This document shows, piece after piece, positions 1 through 7,541 of a stretch of DNA of 64,000 nt. Position 1 is the stretch's first letter. Each line of letters starts with the position of its first letter. Location: NCBI GenBank assembly GCA_032124015.1, contig JAQBEH010000152.1:34740-98739 (forward strand). Direction: 5' to 3'. The notes under the pieces are model-generated. The model was not told the DNA's origin. It ran no database searches and was given only the letters and a program-made list of their open reading frames with translations. Source of the DNA: DASRJG01 sp032124015 (lineage in GTDB: Bacteria; Acidobacteriota; Polarisedimenticolia; Polarisedimenticolales; DASRJG01). The translations under genes were made by a program, and so were the position numbers.

Positions 1-626
1 CCATAGAGCGGGGCGCGGCCGATGATCGTCGTGTGCGCGTCGGATCGAATGCCGTCATGAACGATCGTCAGACGCGGAAACGGAAACGTTCGCAACCCTT
101 TCAGGGCGCCGCGGATGTAGTCGCCGAATCCGATTTTTCCCGAAACGCCGCGGAGCAACTCTCGTAGGACCCACGCATCGAACCCGGCGCCGGCCATGAG
201 CAGGAAGACGCGTCCCGCCGCCGTCCCCGGCCTCACGGCGCAAGGGCGATAGCCGTCGATCACACGCGCCACGGCCTGCGCAGGATCGAGCGGGAGACCC
301 AGGATCCGCGCCAAGAGGTTCATGGTGCCCGCGGGCGCAATGCCCAAGGCGACACGGCTCCCCGCAAGGCCATTGGCGGCTTCGTTCAGGGTCCCGTCGC
401 CACCGGCGACGACGACGAGATCGTAGCCTTCCGCCTCGGCGCGCGACGCGAAGTGCCGCGCATCTCCGGGTTGTGCGGTACGTTGCAACGTCACCGCGCA
501 CCCCGCGCCGGACGCAACGCGGGCCGCGGCCTCCCCCGCCGGATCGCCGCGATTGGCGCCCGCCGTGGGATTCGCGAGCACGAGCACCCGGCGAGCGCGG
601 ACGCTCGTCGAGGACCCCACCGTCAC
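1..626 (-). CDS. Diacylglycerol/sphingosine kinase family protein (C-terminus outside window)
   Basis: The gene is cut by the left window edge; about 208 N-terminal residues are visible. The reading frame carries the kinase nucleotide loop GGDGT within VVVAGGDGTLNEAANG, followed by LGIAPAGTMNLLARILG, the signature of the DagK/YegS/LCB5 lipid kinase fold, which transfers the gamma-phosphate of ATP to a lipid hydroxyl at the membrane. I chose the GTG at 626-624 because it overlaps the pyrC stop as GTGA, giving translational coupling; a second GTG lies two codons later. It is the last visible gene of the leftward pyrR-pyrB-pyrC run. The substrate cannot be told from sequence. The family call is secure; the symbol is not. 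Confidence 0.85.
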   Translation of the reverse strand, partial: MTVGSSTSVRARRVLVLANPTAGANRGDPAGEAAARVASGAGCAVTLQRTAQPGDARHFASRAEAEGYDLVVVAGGDGTLNEAANGLAGSRVALGIAPAGTMNLLARILGLPLDPAQAVARVIDGYRPCAVRPGTAAGRVFLLMAGAGFDAWVLRELLRGVSGKIGFGDYIRGALKGLRTFPFPRLTIVHDGIRSDAHTTIIGRAPLY

Positions 627-1912
627 CGTGGCCGGGAGCGGGCGTCGTGGACGATCCGGCCTGAGACGATCGTCATGACGGGTCCTCCGCGAAGGGCCCA
701 TCCGCCGAACGGCGTGTTGACGCTCTTCGACTCGAACGCCGAAGCCGTGACGACGACCCGGCGTTCGAGGTCGAGCACCGTGATATCGGCGTCGTCGCCT
801 TCGCGCAGCGATCCCTTCTTGAGCCGCAAGATCGTCGCAGGTCCGCTGGTGAGCAACTCCACCATCCGCGAGAGTCCGATGACCCCTCCGTGCACGAGCC
901 GGTCGAGGCAGATCGAAACCGCGGTCTCGAGCCCGACCACCCCGAACGGCGCGTGCGAGAACTCCACGCACTTCTCGTCGGTGTTGTGCGGCGCGTGGTC
1001 GGTCGCGATCGCATCCACGGTGCCGTCGGCGATCGCCGCGAGGAGCGCCTGACGATCCGATTCGGAACGCAACGGCGGGTTCATCTTGGCGTGGGTGTCG
1101 TACTCCGAGACGGCCTCGTCGGTGAGCGCGAAGTGATGCGGCGTCACCTCGCAGGTCACGCGGATGCCCACCCCCTTCGCTCGCCGGACCAGATCGGCCG
1201 AGCGTCCGGTGGACATGTGCGCGATGTGAATCGCGCCGCCCGTGTATTCCGCCAGGAGAATGTCGCGCGAGACCATGACGTCTTCGGCCACTCCCGGCCA
1301 ACCCGATAGCCCCAAGCGGGTCGCGACCTCGCCCTCGTGCACGACGCCGCCCACGACCAAGGTCGGCTCTTCGCAGTGGTCGATCACCGGGAGGTCGAAG
1401 ATCTTCGAGTACTCGAGCGCGCGGCGCATGAGCCCCGCCGAGGCGACGGGCTTCCCGTCGTCCGAGAATGCCCGCGCGCCAGCAACCGCCATGTCTCCCA
1501 TCTCGGCCAACTCGACGCCGAGCTGGCCCTTGGAGACGCAGCCGATCGGATAGACCGGCACGGTCCCGTGCTCCCGCGCTTGGGCCAGGACGAACTCGAC
1601 CACCGAGCGCGAATCGATCGGAGGTTGGGTGTTCGGCATGCACGCCACGCCGGTAAAGCCGCCGGCAGCCGCGGCGCGGGTTCCCGTGGCGATGGTTTCC
1701 TTCCATTCCTGTCCCGGCTCGCGCAAGTGAACGTGCATGTCGATGAATCCGGGGCAGACGCAAAGCCCCGCCAGGTCGAGGGTCGTAGCAGCGGAGGCCG
1801 TAATCCGCGACGCGACGCGCGCGATGCGGCCGTCTTCGATGAGAACATCGTTCGATCCGTCGATCCCGGCCGACGGATCGACGACCCTAGCGTTCTTGAG
1901 CAGCAGATTCAC
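623..1912 (-). CDS. pyrC: Dihydroorotase (class I)
   Basis: Zn-dependent amidohydrolase (429 aa) that interconverts carbamoyl-aspartate and dihydroorotate, step three of pyrimidine synthesis. The expected metal ligands are all present: H60 and H62 in DMHVHLREPG, the SDDG aspartates near 151-152, H179, H232 and D305 in ATDHAPH. This full set indicates an active class I enzyme rather than the degenerate PyrC-like subunit found with some PyrB proteins. The GTG start at 1912 lies inside the end of pyrB (26-base overlap) and the protein then begins MNLLLKNARVVDP, as in the family. An upstream in-frame extension runs through pyrB and is rejected. It is co-transcribed with pyrR and pyrB, and the stop overlaps the lipid kinase start. 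Confidence 0.96.
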   Translation of the reverse strand: MNLLLKNARVVDPSAGIDGSNDVLIEDGRIARVASRITASAATTLDLAGLCVCPGFIDMHVHLREPGQEWKETIATGTRAAAAGGFTGVACMPNTQPPIDSRSVVEFVLAQAREHGTVPVYPIGCVSKGQLGVELAEMGDMAVAGARAFSDDGKPVASAGLMRRALEYSKIFDLPVIDHCEEPTLVVGGVVHEGEVATRLGLSGWPGVAEDVMVSRDILLAEYTGGAIHIAHMSTGRSADLVRRAKGVGIRVTCEVTPHHFALTDEAVSEYDTHAKMNPPLRSESDRQALLAAIADGTVDAIATDHAPHNTDEKCVEFSHAPFGVVGLETAVSICLDRLVHGGVIGLSRMVELLTSGPATILRLKKGSLREGDDADITVLDLERRVVVTASAFESKSVNTPFGGWALRGGPVMTIVSGRIVHDARSRPR

Positions 1913-2831
1913 GGTCCCCTCCGGCCAACAGGTAGAGCACGGCCATGCGCACGGCGACGCCGCTTCGGACCTGATCGAGGATGACCGACGCCTCGCCGTC
2001 GGCGACATCGCCCATGATCTCAACGCCCCGGTTGATCGGACCCGGGTGCATGACGATCGCGTCCCGCGCGGCGCGCTTCAGCCGCGAGGCGTCCAATCCG
2101 TAAAACGTGGCGTACTCGCGCAGCGTCGGGAAGAAGCCGCCCGTCATCCGTTCGCGCTGGATGCGCAGCATCATGACGACGTCCGCCCCCTCGATCGCCT
2201 CGTCCATGCGATACGTCACGCGGGCGCCCAAGCGCTCGAATCCCCGGGGAATCAACGTCGGCGGGCCGCACACGACGACTTCGGCCCCCATCTTCGTCAG
2301 GAGGTGGACGTTCGATCGCGCGACGCGGCTGTGGAGGATGTCTCCGACGATCGCGACCTTGAGCCCGGCGAGACGATCCTTGCGGCGTCTGATCGTGAAC
2401 GCGTCGAGCAGCGCCTGCGTCGGGTGCTCGTGGGCGCCGTCACCCGCGTTGACGATCGGCGTGTGCCCGTGCCGCGCAAGGAAGTGCGGCGCCCCGGCCT
2501 CGGAGTGCCGCAGCACGATGAAGTCGGGAGACATGGCTTCGAGATTGCGAAGCGTGTCGAGAAGCGTTTCGCCCTTCACGAGACTCGAGGTCGACGTCGA
2601 GAAATTCAATAGATCGGCCGAGAGGCGTTTTTCCGCCACCTCGAACGACGACCGCGTGCGGGTCGACGGCTCGACGAAGAAATTCACGACCGTCTTTCCG
2701 CGCAGGGTCGGGACCTTCTTGATCTCGCGCGCGGCGATATCGGAGAATCCCTCGGCGGTGTCCAAGATGAGCGTAATCTCGTCGGCGGTCATCGGCTCGA
2801 TACCGAGCAGGTGCGGGCTCTTAAGCTTCAC
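1887..2831 (-). CDS. pyrB: Aspartate carbamoyltransferase catalytic subunit
   Basis: Catalytic chain (314 aa) that joins carbamoyl phosphate and aspartate, the committed step of pyrimidine synthesis. The carbamoyl-phosphate loop STRTRSSFE (about 56-64) and HPTQALLD (136-143) are intact. The length is that of a stand-alone catalytic chain, and no pyrI regulatory gene lies nearby, so allosteric control of the E. coli type is unlikely from this locus. The GTG start overlaps the pyrR stop (GTGA at 2831-2828), so translation is probably coupled to pyrR and would share any control acting at the pyrR start. The 3' end overlaps pyrC by 26 bases. Confidence 0.97.
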   Translation of the reverse strand: MKLKSPHLLGIEPMTADEITLILDTAEGFSDIAAREIKKVPTLRGKTVVNFFVEPSTRTRSSFEVAEKRLSADLLNFSTSTSSLVKGETLLDTLRNLEAMSPDFIVLRHSEAGAPHFLARHGHTPIVNAGDGAHEHPTQALLDAFTIRRRKDRLAGLKVAIVGDILHSRVARSNVHLLTKMGAEVVVCGPPTLIPRGFERLGARVTYRMDEAIEGADVVMMLRIQRERMTGGFFPTLREYATFYGLDASRLKRAARDAIVMHPGPINRGVEIMGDVADGEASVILDQVRSGVAVRMAVLYLLAGGDRESAAQER

Positions 2832-3406
2832 GACCGCCCCTCTTCGCGGACGTCGCCCACGCCTTCGTCTTTCACGATCACAACCTCGTCCTCGCCGTCC
2901 GTTTCGACCAAGCGCACGTCGACGCGTTCGGTCTCGGCGGTCGGGAGGTTCTTGCCGACGAAATCGGCGCGCACCGGCAACTCGCGGTGTCCGCGATCGA
3001 CCAGAACCGCGAGCTGGATCTGCCGGGGTCGTCCCAGGTCCATCAGGGCGTCCAAGGCGGCGCGCACGGTCCGTCCGGTGAACAAGACGTCGTCGACGAG
3101 AATCACGACCGCGTCGTCGAGGTCGTACGGGATTTCGGTGCGCTTCAGGATCGGATGATCCCCGATCCTCGAAAGGTCGTCGCGGTAGAGGTTGATGTCG
3201 AGCACTCCCACCCGAGGCGCCTCGCCCTCGATCGCACCCAATCGCGCCGCCAGCCTGCGGGCCAGGGGGACGCCGCGCGTCTGGACTCCGACCAGGCCGA
3301 TCGTGCGGAGGCCCTTGTTGCGTTCGAGGATCTCGTGAGCGATTCGCGTGAGCGAGCGATCGATGGAGGCGGCGTCCATCACCCGGACGCGCGTGGTCGA
3401 ACCCAT
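2828..3406 (-). CDS. pyrR: Bifunctional pyr regulator / uracil phosphoribosyltransferase PyrR
   Basis: Type I phosphoribosyltransferase (192 aa) with the PRPP loop VDDVLFTGRT at 104-113 and the conserved GVQTRGVPLA early segment. PyrR converts uracil and PRPP to UMP and, when UMP-bound, binds pyr mRNA hairpins. The ATG at 3406 is chosen because AAAGGAG sits 9 bases upstream; a longer in-frame start has no such site. The leader forms a hairpin with a CUGAGA loop and this Shine-Dalgarno sequence in its stem (separate entry), so PyrR probably represses its own translation and, by overlap coupling, that of pyrB and pyrC. It is first in the leftward operon and divergent from pyrK with only 71 bases between. 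Confidence 0.95.
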   Translation of the reverse strand: MGSTTRVRVMDAASIDRSLTRIAHEILERNKGLRTIGLVGVQTRGVPLARRLAARLGAIEGEAPRVGVLDINLYRDDLSRIGDHPILKRTEIPYDLDDAVVILVDDVLFTGRTVRAALDALMDLGRPRQIQLAVLVDRGHRELPVRADFVGKNLPTAETERVDVRLVETDGEDEVVIVKDEGVGDVREEGRS

Positions 3407-3415
3407 GGCTCCACA

Positions 3416-3449
3416 CTCCTTTCGGCCTCTCAGGGCCGGATTCAAGGAA
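3416..3449 (-). promoter_or_regulatory. Candidate PyrR-binding RNA hairpin over the pyrR ribosome-binding site
   Basis: On the minus strand the pyrR leader folds into a 5-bp upper stem (CGGCC/GGCCG, 3438-3434 with 3427-3423) closed by the hexaloop CUGAGA (3433-3428). A one-sided purine-rich bulge GAAUC (3443-3439) is followed by a 5-bp lower stem UCCUU/AAGGA (3448-3444 with 3421-3417). The loop fits CNGNGA, followed by GG, the known signature of PyrR binding loops, which also carry a purine-rich internal bulge. The lower stem contains the pyrR Shine-Dalgarno AAAGGAG, so binding would block translation, as known for mycobacterial pyrR. There is no terminator here, so transcription attenuation is unlikely. 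Confidence 0.65.
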
Positions 3450-3477
3450 GACTTGCCGGGAGCGGCCGCATGCTAGC

Positions 3478-4302
3478 ATGGCGAGCCCGATGGTTCAGGA
3501 CTTCACCACACCCGTTCTGCGCAACGTCGACCTCGGACGCGGGAATTGGCTGCTCGAGTTCGAAGCCGCGAGCGCCGCTGCCGAGATGCGGCCCGCCCAG
3601 TTCTTCATGATCGGAGTCCCCGGATCGGACGTTCTTCTCCGAAGGCCGTTTTCCGTCTGCGGACTTCCTGGCACGTTTTCGGATGGACGCGCGGGCGCCG
3701 TTCAGATTCTCTACCGGGTCTACGGGCGCGGCACCAAGCTCCTCGCCTCCTTGGGACCCGGAGCCCCGCTCCACATCCTCGGCCCCCTCGGCCACGGCTT
3801 CACGAGCCCTCAGGACAAAAACACCAAGATCGTCTTCGTGGCGGGCGGGATCGGCTGCGCTCCGTTCCCTGCATTCCTTGCCGAGCTGGAACGGGAGGGC
3901 CGACGCGCGACGATGATCTACGGCGCCCGCTCAGCCGACGAGTTGCCGCTGCTCGACTGGTTCCGCGAGCGGTGCGACGCCGTCGTAGTCACGACCAACG
4001 ACGGGTCGCTTGGAGCTTCCGGACTCGTCACGGGCCCCCTCGAACAGATGCTCCGGGGTGCCGGCGGTGAACAGCTCCACCTTTACGTCTGCGGCCCGAC
4101 TCCGATGTTGAAGGCCGTCGCGAAAATGGCGCTCGCTACGGGGATCGCCTGCGACCTCGCGCTCGAGGCCCCGATGGCGTGCGGTTTCGGTGTCTGCCTG
4201 GGCTGTGTTGTCCCCACCCACGCGCAACCGGACGGACCCGTCACTTTCGAAAGAGTGTGCGTCGAGGGCCCCGTCATGCGCGCGGAACGGATGGCATGGT
4301 GA
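3478..4302 (+). CDS. pyrK: Dihydroorotate dehydrogenase electron-transfer subunit
   Basis: Flavin/iron-sulfur subunit (274 aa) that passes electrons from dihydroorotate dehydrogenase 1B to NAD. It shows the FAD motif RRPFSV (55-60), the NAD-binding GGIGCAP (123-129) and four C-terminal cysteines at 235, 240, 243 and 261 that ligate the 2Fe-2S cluster. Its presence fixes the pyrD next to it as class 1B. ATG 3478 is used; an ATG four codons in (3490) is an alternative. It opens the rightward operon, divergent from pyrR, and its stop overlaps the pyrD start. Confidence 0.95.
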   Translation: MASPMVQDFTTPVLRNVDLGRGNWLLEFEAASAAAEMRPAQFFMIGVPGSDVLLRRPFSVCGLPGTFSDGRAGAVQILYRVYGRGTKLLASLGPGAPLHILGPLGHGFTSPQDKNTKIVFVAGGIGCAPFPAFLAELEREGRRATMIYGARSADELPLLDWFRERCDAVVVTTNDGSLGASGLVTGPLEQMLRGAGGEQLHLYVCGPTPMLKAVAKMALATGIACDLALEAPMACGFGVCLGCVVPTHAQPDGPVTFERVCVEGPVMRAERMAW

Positions 4303-5237
4303 CCCCAGATCTGTCGGTCGCGATCGGCTCGGTCCGGCTCAAGAACCCCGTGCTCACGGCCTCCGGAACGTTCGGCTATGGCCTCGAGTTCCTCCCGTTC
4401 CTGGATTTGGCGCAACTCGGCGGTCTCGTGACGAAGGGACTGTCCCCCCGGCCGCGGAAGGGAAACCCGCCGGAGCGCATCGTCGAGACCCCGGCCGGCA
4501 TGCTGAACGCCATCGGCCTGCAAAACGTCGGGATCGACGTTTTCCTCGCGGAAAAACTCCCGGCGCTTCGCGGCCACGACACGGTCGTCGTCGCGAACGT
4601 CTTCGGCGAGACCGAAGCCGAATACGTCGAAGTCTGCGAGAAGCTCGACGAGGCCGCGGGCGTCGCCGCAATCGAGCTGAACGTCTCCTGTCCTAACACC
4701 GAAGCCGGGGGCATGGTGTTCGGAAACGACGCCGCGTCTCTCGCGCGCATCACACGAGCCTGCCGGCGCGCGACGCGCCTTCCCCTGTGGGTCAAGTTGT
4801 CGCCCAACGTCACCGACATCCGCGAGATCGCCAAGGCCGCCGAGGCCGAGGGAGCCGACGCGGTCTCGCTCGTCAACACGTTCGTCGGCATGGCGATCGA
4901 CGTGGAGAAGCGACGTCCCGTGCTCGCCAACGTCAGCGGAGGCCTTTCCGGACCCGCGATCCGTCCCCTCGCGGTCTGGATGACCTGGCAGGTGCGGCGC
5001 GCCGTGACGATCCCGATCGTCGGGATGGGCGGCATCATGACGGCGCGCGACGCGATGGAGTTCATCCTCGCGGGTGCGACCGCAGTTCAGGTGGGCACTG
5101 CGAATTTCGTCAATCCCCGCGCCGCCGTCGACGTCGCGGAAGGGCTCACCGCGTGGCTGAAGGAACACAACGTGGCCTCGGTGCGCGAGTTGGTCGGCGC
5201 CCTTGCGTCCCCGCCGACCGCGTCGGGGTGCCCGTGA
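4296..5237 (+). CDS. pyrD: Dihydroorotate dehydrogenase 1B catalytic subunit
   Basis: FMN enzyme (313 aa) that oxidises dihydroorotate to orotate and forms a heterotetramer with PyrK. The active-site segment NVSCPN (129-134) has cysteine 132 as catalytic base, the mark of class 1 enzymes, and VTKGLSP carries the FMN-binding lysine. The glycine-rich IVGMGGI near 240 binds FMN phosphate. The ATG at 4296 sits inside the end of pyrK (ATGGTGA); the next codon is GTG, also a possible start. The stop overlaps the pyrF start as GTGA, so the trio is probably translated in step. Confidence 0.96.
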   Translation: MVTPDLSVAIGSVRLKNPVLTASGTFGYGLEFLPFLDLAQLGGLVTKGLSPRPRKGNPPERIVETPAGMLNAIGLQNVGIDVFLAEKLPALRGHDTVVVANVFGETEAEYVEVCEKLDEAAGVAAIELNVSCPNTEAGGMVFGNDAASLARITRACRRATRLPLWVKLSPNVTDIREIAKAAEAEGADAVSLVNTFVGMAIDVEKRRPVLANVSGGLSGPAIRPLAVWMTWQVRRAVTIPIVGMGGIMTARDAMEFILAGATAVQVGTANFVNPRAAVDVAEGLTAWLKEHNVASVRELVGALASPPTASGCP

Positions 5238-5962
5238 GACCCGAACAGCGCACCTTCGTCGCGCTGGATACCCGGGACATCGATCGGGCGCGCGAGTTGG
5301 CGCGGATCCTCGCCGGTCGCGTCGGCGGGTTCAAGATCGGCTTGGAGGCCTTCGTGGCCATCGGTCCGTCCTTGATCGAGGAGATGCGAGGCCTCGGGCA
5401 CGTCGTCTTCCTCGATCTCAAGTTCCACGACATCCCGAACACGGTCGCCGGAGCGGCCTCGGCGGCGTCGCGCTTGGGGGTCGGCTTTTTCACCGTGCAC
5501 GCGTTGGGCGGCCCCGCGATGATCACTCGCGCCGTGGAAGCAAGCCGTGCGGCCGTGCCGCCCGGCACCGAAGCTCCGGTCGTTCTGGCCGTGACGATCT
5601 TGACGAGCCACGACGACTTCTCGCTGCGCCGCATCGGAATCGACGGCGACTGCGCCGCGGCGGTTCCCCGCCTCGCCGCGCTGGCACGCGAAGCCGGGGC
5701 CGGCGGCGTGGTGTGCTCACCCCTCGAGGTCACCGCGGCGCGCCGGGCCTTTCCCGAGGGCGTGCTCGTCGTCCCCGGCATCCGCCTCGAAACGAAAGGA
5801 CCACGCCCCCGCGACGATCAGGCGCGCGTGGCGAGTCCCGCCGCGGCGGTCCGGGCCGGCGCGGACCGAATTGTCGTCGGTCGTCCGATCACCGAAGCCC
5901 GGGACCCCGCCGCGGCGGCCGAGGCGATCGCCGACGACATCCGCCGCAACGCGGGGATCTAG
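5234..5962 (+). CDS. pyrF: Orotidine 5'-phosphate decarboxylase
   Basis: TIM-barrel decarboxylase (242 aa) that makes UMP from OMP, the last step of the pathway. The catalytic motif FLDLKFHDIPNTV (60-70 region) supplies D61, K63 and D66, and VVPGIR with the late VGRPIT phosphate-binding segment completes the site. The start is GTG 5234, overlapping the pyrD stop as GTGA; a GTG two codons earlier (5228) is also in frame. It follows pyrK and pyrD. pyrE is not in this window. Confidence 0.96.
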   Translation: MRPEQRTFVALDTRDIDRARELARILAGRVGGFKIGLEAFVAIGPSLIEEMRGLGHVVFLDLKFHDIPNTVAGAASAASRLGVGFFTVHALGGPAMITRAVEASRAAVPPGTEAPVVLAVTILTSHDDFSLRRIGIDGDCAAAVPRLAALAREAGAGGVVCSPLEVTAARRAFPEGVLVVPGIRLETKGPRPRDDQARVASPAAAVRAGADRIVVGRPITEARDPAAAAEAIADDIRRNAGI

Positions 5963-5969
5963 GGTCCCC

Positions 5970-6731
5970 GTGAACGTGACGTTTCTCGGAACCGGAACCT
6001 CGACGGGCGTACCGGTTCCCACCTGCGTGTGCGACGTCTGCCGCTCGACCGATCCGCGCGACGCGCGGCTGAGACCCTCGGTGCTCCTCAACTGGGACGG
6101 CGCGAACGTTCTCGTCGACTCGTCGACCGACTTGCGGCAGCAGGCCCTACGTCATGGATTGATGGACCTCGACGCGGTGTTCTACACGCACGCCCACGCC
6201 GATCACATCTTCGGCCTCGACGACCTGCGCATGTTCAACTGGCGGCGCGGCGGCGCGATCCCCGTCTACGGCTCGGCGATCACCCTCGCCGCGCTTCGCA
6301 GGACGTTCTGGTACGTCTTCGAAGAGGTCGAAGCGGGCGGCGGCAAGCCGCTCCTCGATCTTCACGAGGTCCGCGCTCCGTTCCCGCTGCTCGGGCGCAC
6401 GGTGATCCCCGTGCCGCTGCATCACGGCCGACTTCCGATCCTCGGGTATCGGATCGGAGGGTTCGCCTATCTCACCGACGTCAGCGAGATCCCGGAGGCG
6501 TCGTACCCGCTGCTCGCGAATCTCGACGTGCTCGTGTTGAGCGCTCTCCGCCACCGCCCCCACCCGACGCACCTGCACGTCGCCCGCGCCCTAGAAGAAG
6601 CGGCGCGGATCGGGGCGCGGCGCACGCTGTTCACGCACATCGCCCATGAGCTGTCCCACGCCTCGGTCGCCGCCACTCTTCCCCCCAGCGTGGAACTTGC
6701 CTACGACGGCCTCCGCCTCGAAATCGCATGA
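5970..6731 (+). CDS. PhnP-like metallo-beta-lactamase-fold hydrolase
   Basis: MBL-fold protein of 253 aa. The di-metal site motif HAHADH is at 74-79 (THAHADHIFGLDDLR) and further histidines follow in PLHHGR and near the end (LFTHIAHEL). Three cysteines at 19, 21 and 24 (CVCDVC) match the structural zinc site of PhnP, a cyclic phosphodiesterase family related to PqqB and tRNase Z. The likely role is phosphodiester hydrolysis on a small molecule, but the substrate is unknown. GTG 5970 is 7 bases after the pyrF stop. The stop overlaps the next gene as ATGA, so it belongs to the pyrKDF operon. Confidence 0.85.
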   Translation: MNVTFLGTGTSTGVPVPTCVCDVCRSTDPRDARLRPSVLLNWDGANVLVDSSTDLRQQALRHGLMDLDAVFYTHAHADHIFGLDDLRMFNWRRGGAIPVYGSAITLAALRRTFWYVFEEVEAGGGKPLLDLHEVRAPFPLLGRTVIPVPLHHGRLPILGYRIGGFAYLTDVSEIPEASYPLLANLDVLVLSALRHRPHPTHLHVARALEEAARIGARRTLFTHIAHELSHASVAATLPPSVELAYDGLRLEIA

Positions 6732-7531
6732 ACCGACCCCGCCGGATCGTCTGGGCCTGGGTCCTCGGCGTGACCTTGGCGCTGGCGGCGACACCGCTCG
6801 ATCCGCCTTTGACGAACGAAGACATTGTCCGGATGGTCGTATCGGGAACTCCCGAGGACGAAGTGCGGGAGGCGATTCAGAGTCACAAGGAAGCCTACGA
6901 TCTCTCAAACGACATGGTCGATGAGCTGAAACTCGCGGGCGTGCCGGCGGCGATCCTGGCGGCGATGGCGAGACGGCACGCCGAAAACGCGCCCGCCGTC
7001 GCTCCCGCAAAGCGCGAATCGCGGGGGCGCGTCCACCTCGTCGTGAGCCTCAATGCGGGAGGGGGCAGGCCGCGCACCGTTCGCGTCCCCGCATGGGCGG
7101 ACGAGGACGCAAAAGCGTTGCTCCACCTTCCGAAGGAAAACGACCAGCGCGAGGTCAAAGACCTCGCGGTCTTCCTTACGTGCACCTCCCCCGAGCACGT
7201 CCCCGAGTTGTGGCGCTCGAAGTCTCCTCTGGGCCGGGACATGAACTCCGTCACCCGGCACGAGATGCTCGCGTTCGTGGCGGGCGACACGCCCGCCGGG
7301 AAGCCCCCGCGACTCCTGCTCCCCGCCCTCCTCGAGGCGGAGGTCGACGACACGGAACCTCACGACCTCGTCTTGGGAATCGCCGCCCGCATTGGAGACC
7401 GCTGGATCCAACTGGGCGCGGCCGTTCTGAAGAAGACCACGATTCGCCCGGGGGAAAAGCCTCTTCTCGGCCGCATCGAGCACGCAGGCCGTGGCTTCGC
7501 TTTCAAGGTGGAGCTGTCGGCGCCGCGCTAG
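6728..7531 (+). CDS. Secreted protein of unknown function
   Basis: A 267-aa protein with a short signal peptide (basic start, hydrophobic VWAWVLGVTLALAAT, then the mature part). Residues about 29-85 (TNEDIVRMVVSGTPEDEVREAI, then LSNDMVDELKLAGVPAAILAAM) resemble a small helical repeat seen in many uncharacterised exported proteins. The remainder looks like a beta-rich domain. I do not recognise a family with known function. It starts with an ATGA overlap on the PhnP-like gene and ends the rightward operon, convergent with smc 10 bases away. Localisation is probably periplasm or outer-membrane facing. Confidence 0.8.
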   Translation: MNRPRRIVWAWVLGVTLALAATPLDPPLTNEDIVRMVVSGTPEDEVREAIQSHKEAYDLSNDMVDELKLAGVPAAILAAMARRHAENAPAVAPAKRESRGRVHLVVSLNAGGGRPRTVRVPAWADEDAKALLHLPKENDQREVKDLAVFLTCTSPEHVPELWRSKSPLGRDMNSVTRHEMLAFVAGDTPAGKPPRLLLPALLEAEVDDTEPHDLVLGIAARIGDRWIQLGAAVLKKTTIRPGEKPLLGRIEHAGRGFAFKVELSAPR

Positions 7532-7541
7532 GAGTCTGGCT

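Noticed and set aside
1913..2023. N-terminal extension of dihydroorotase to an upstream start at 2023
   Set aside because: It would run through the end of pyrB and does not resemble the family; the GTG at 1912 gives the standard N-terminus.
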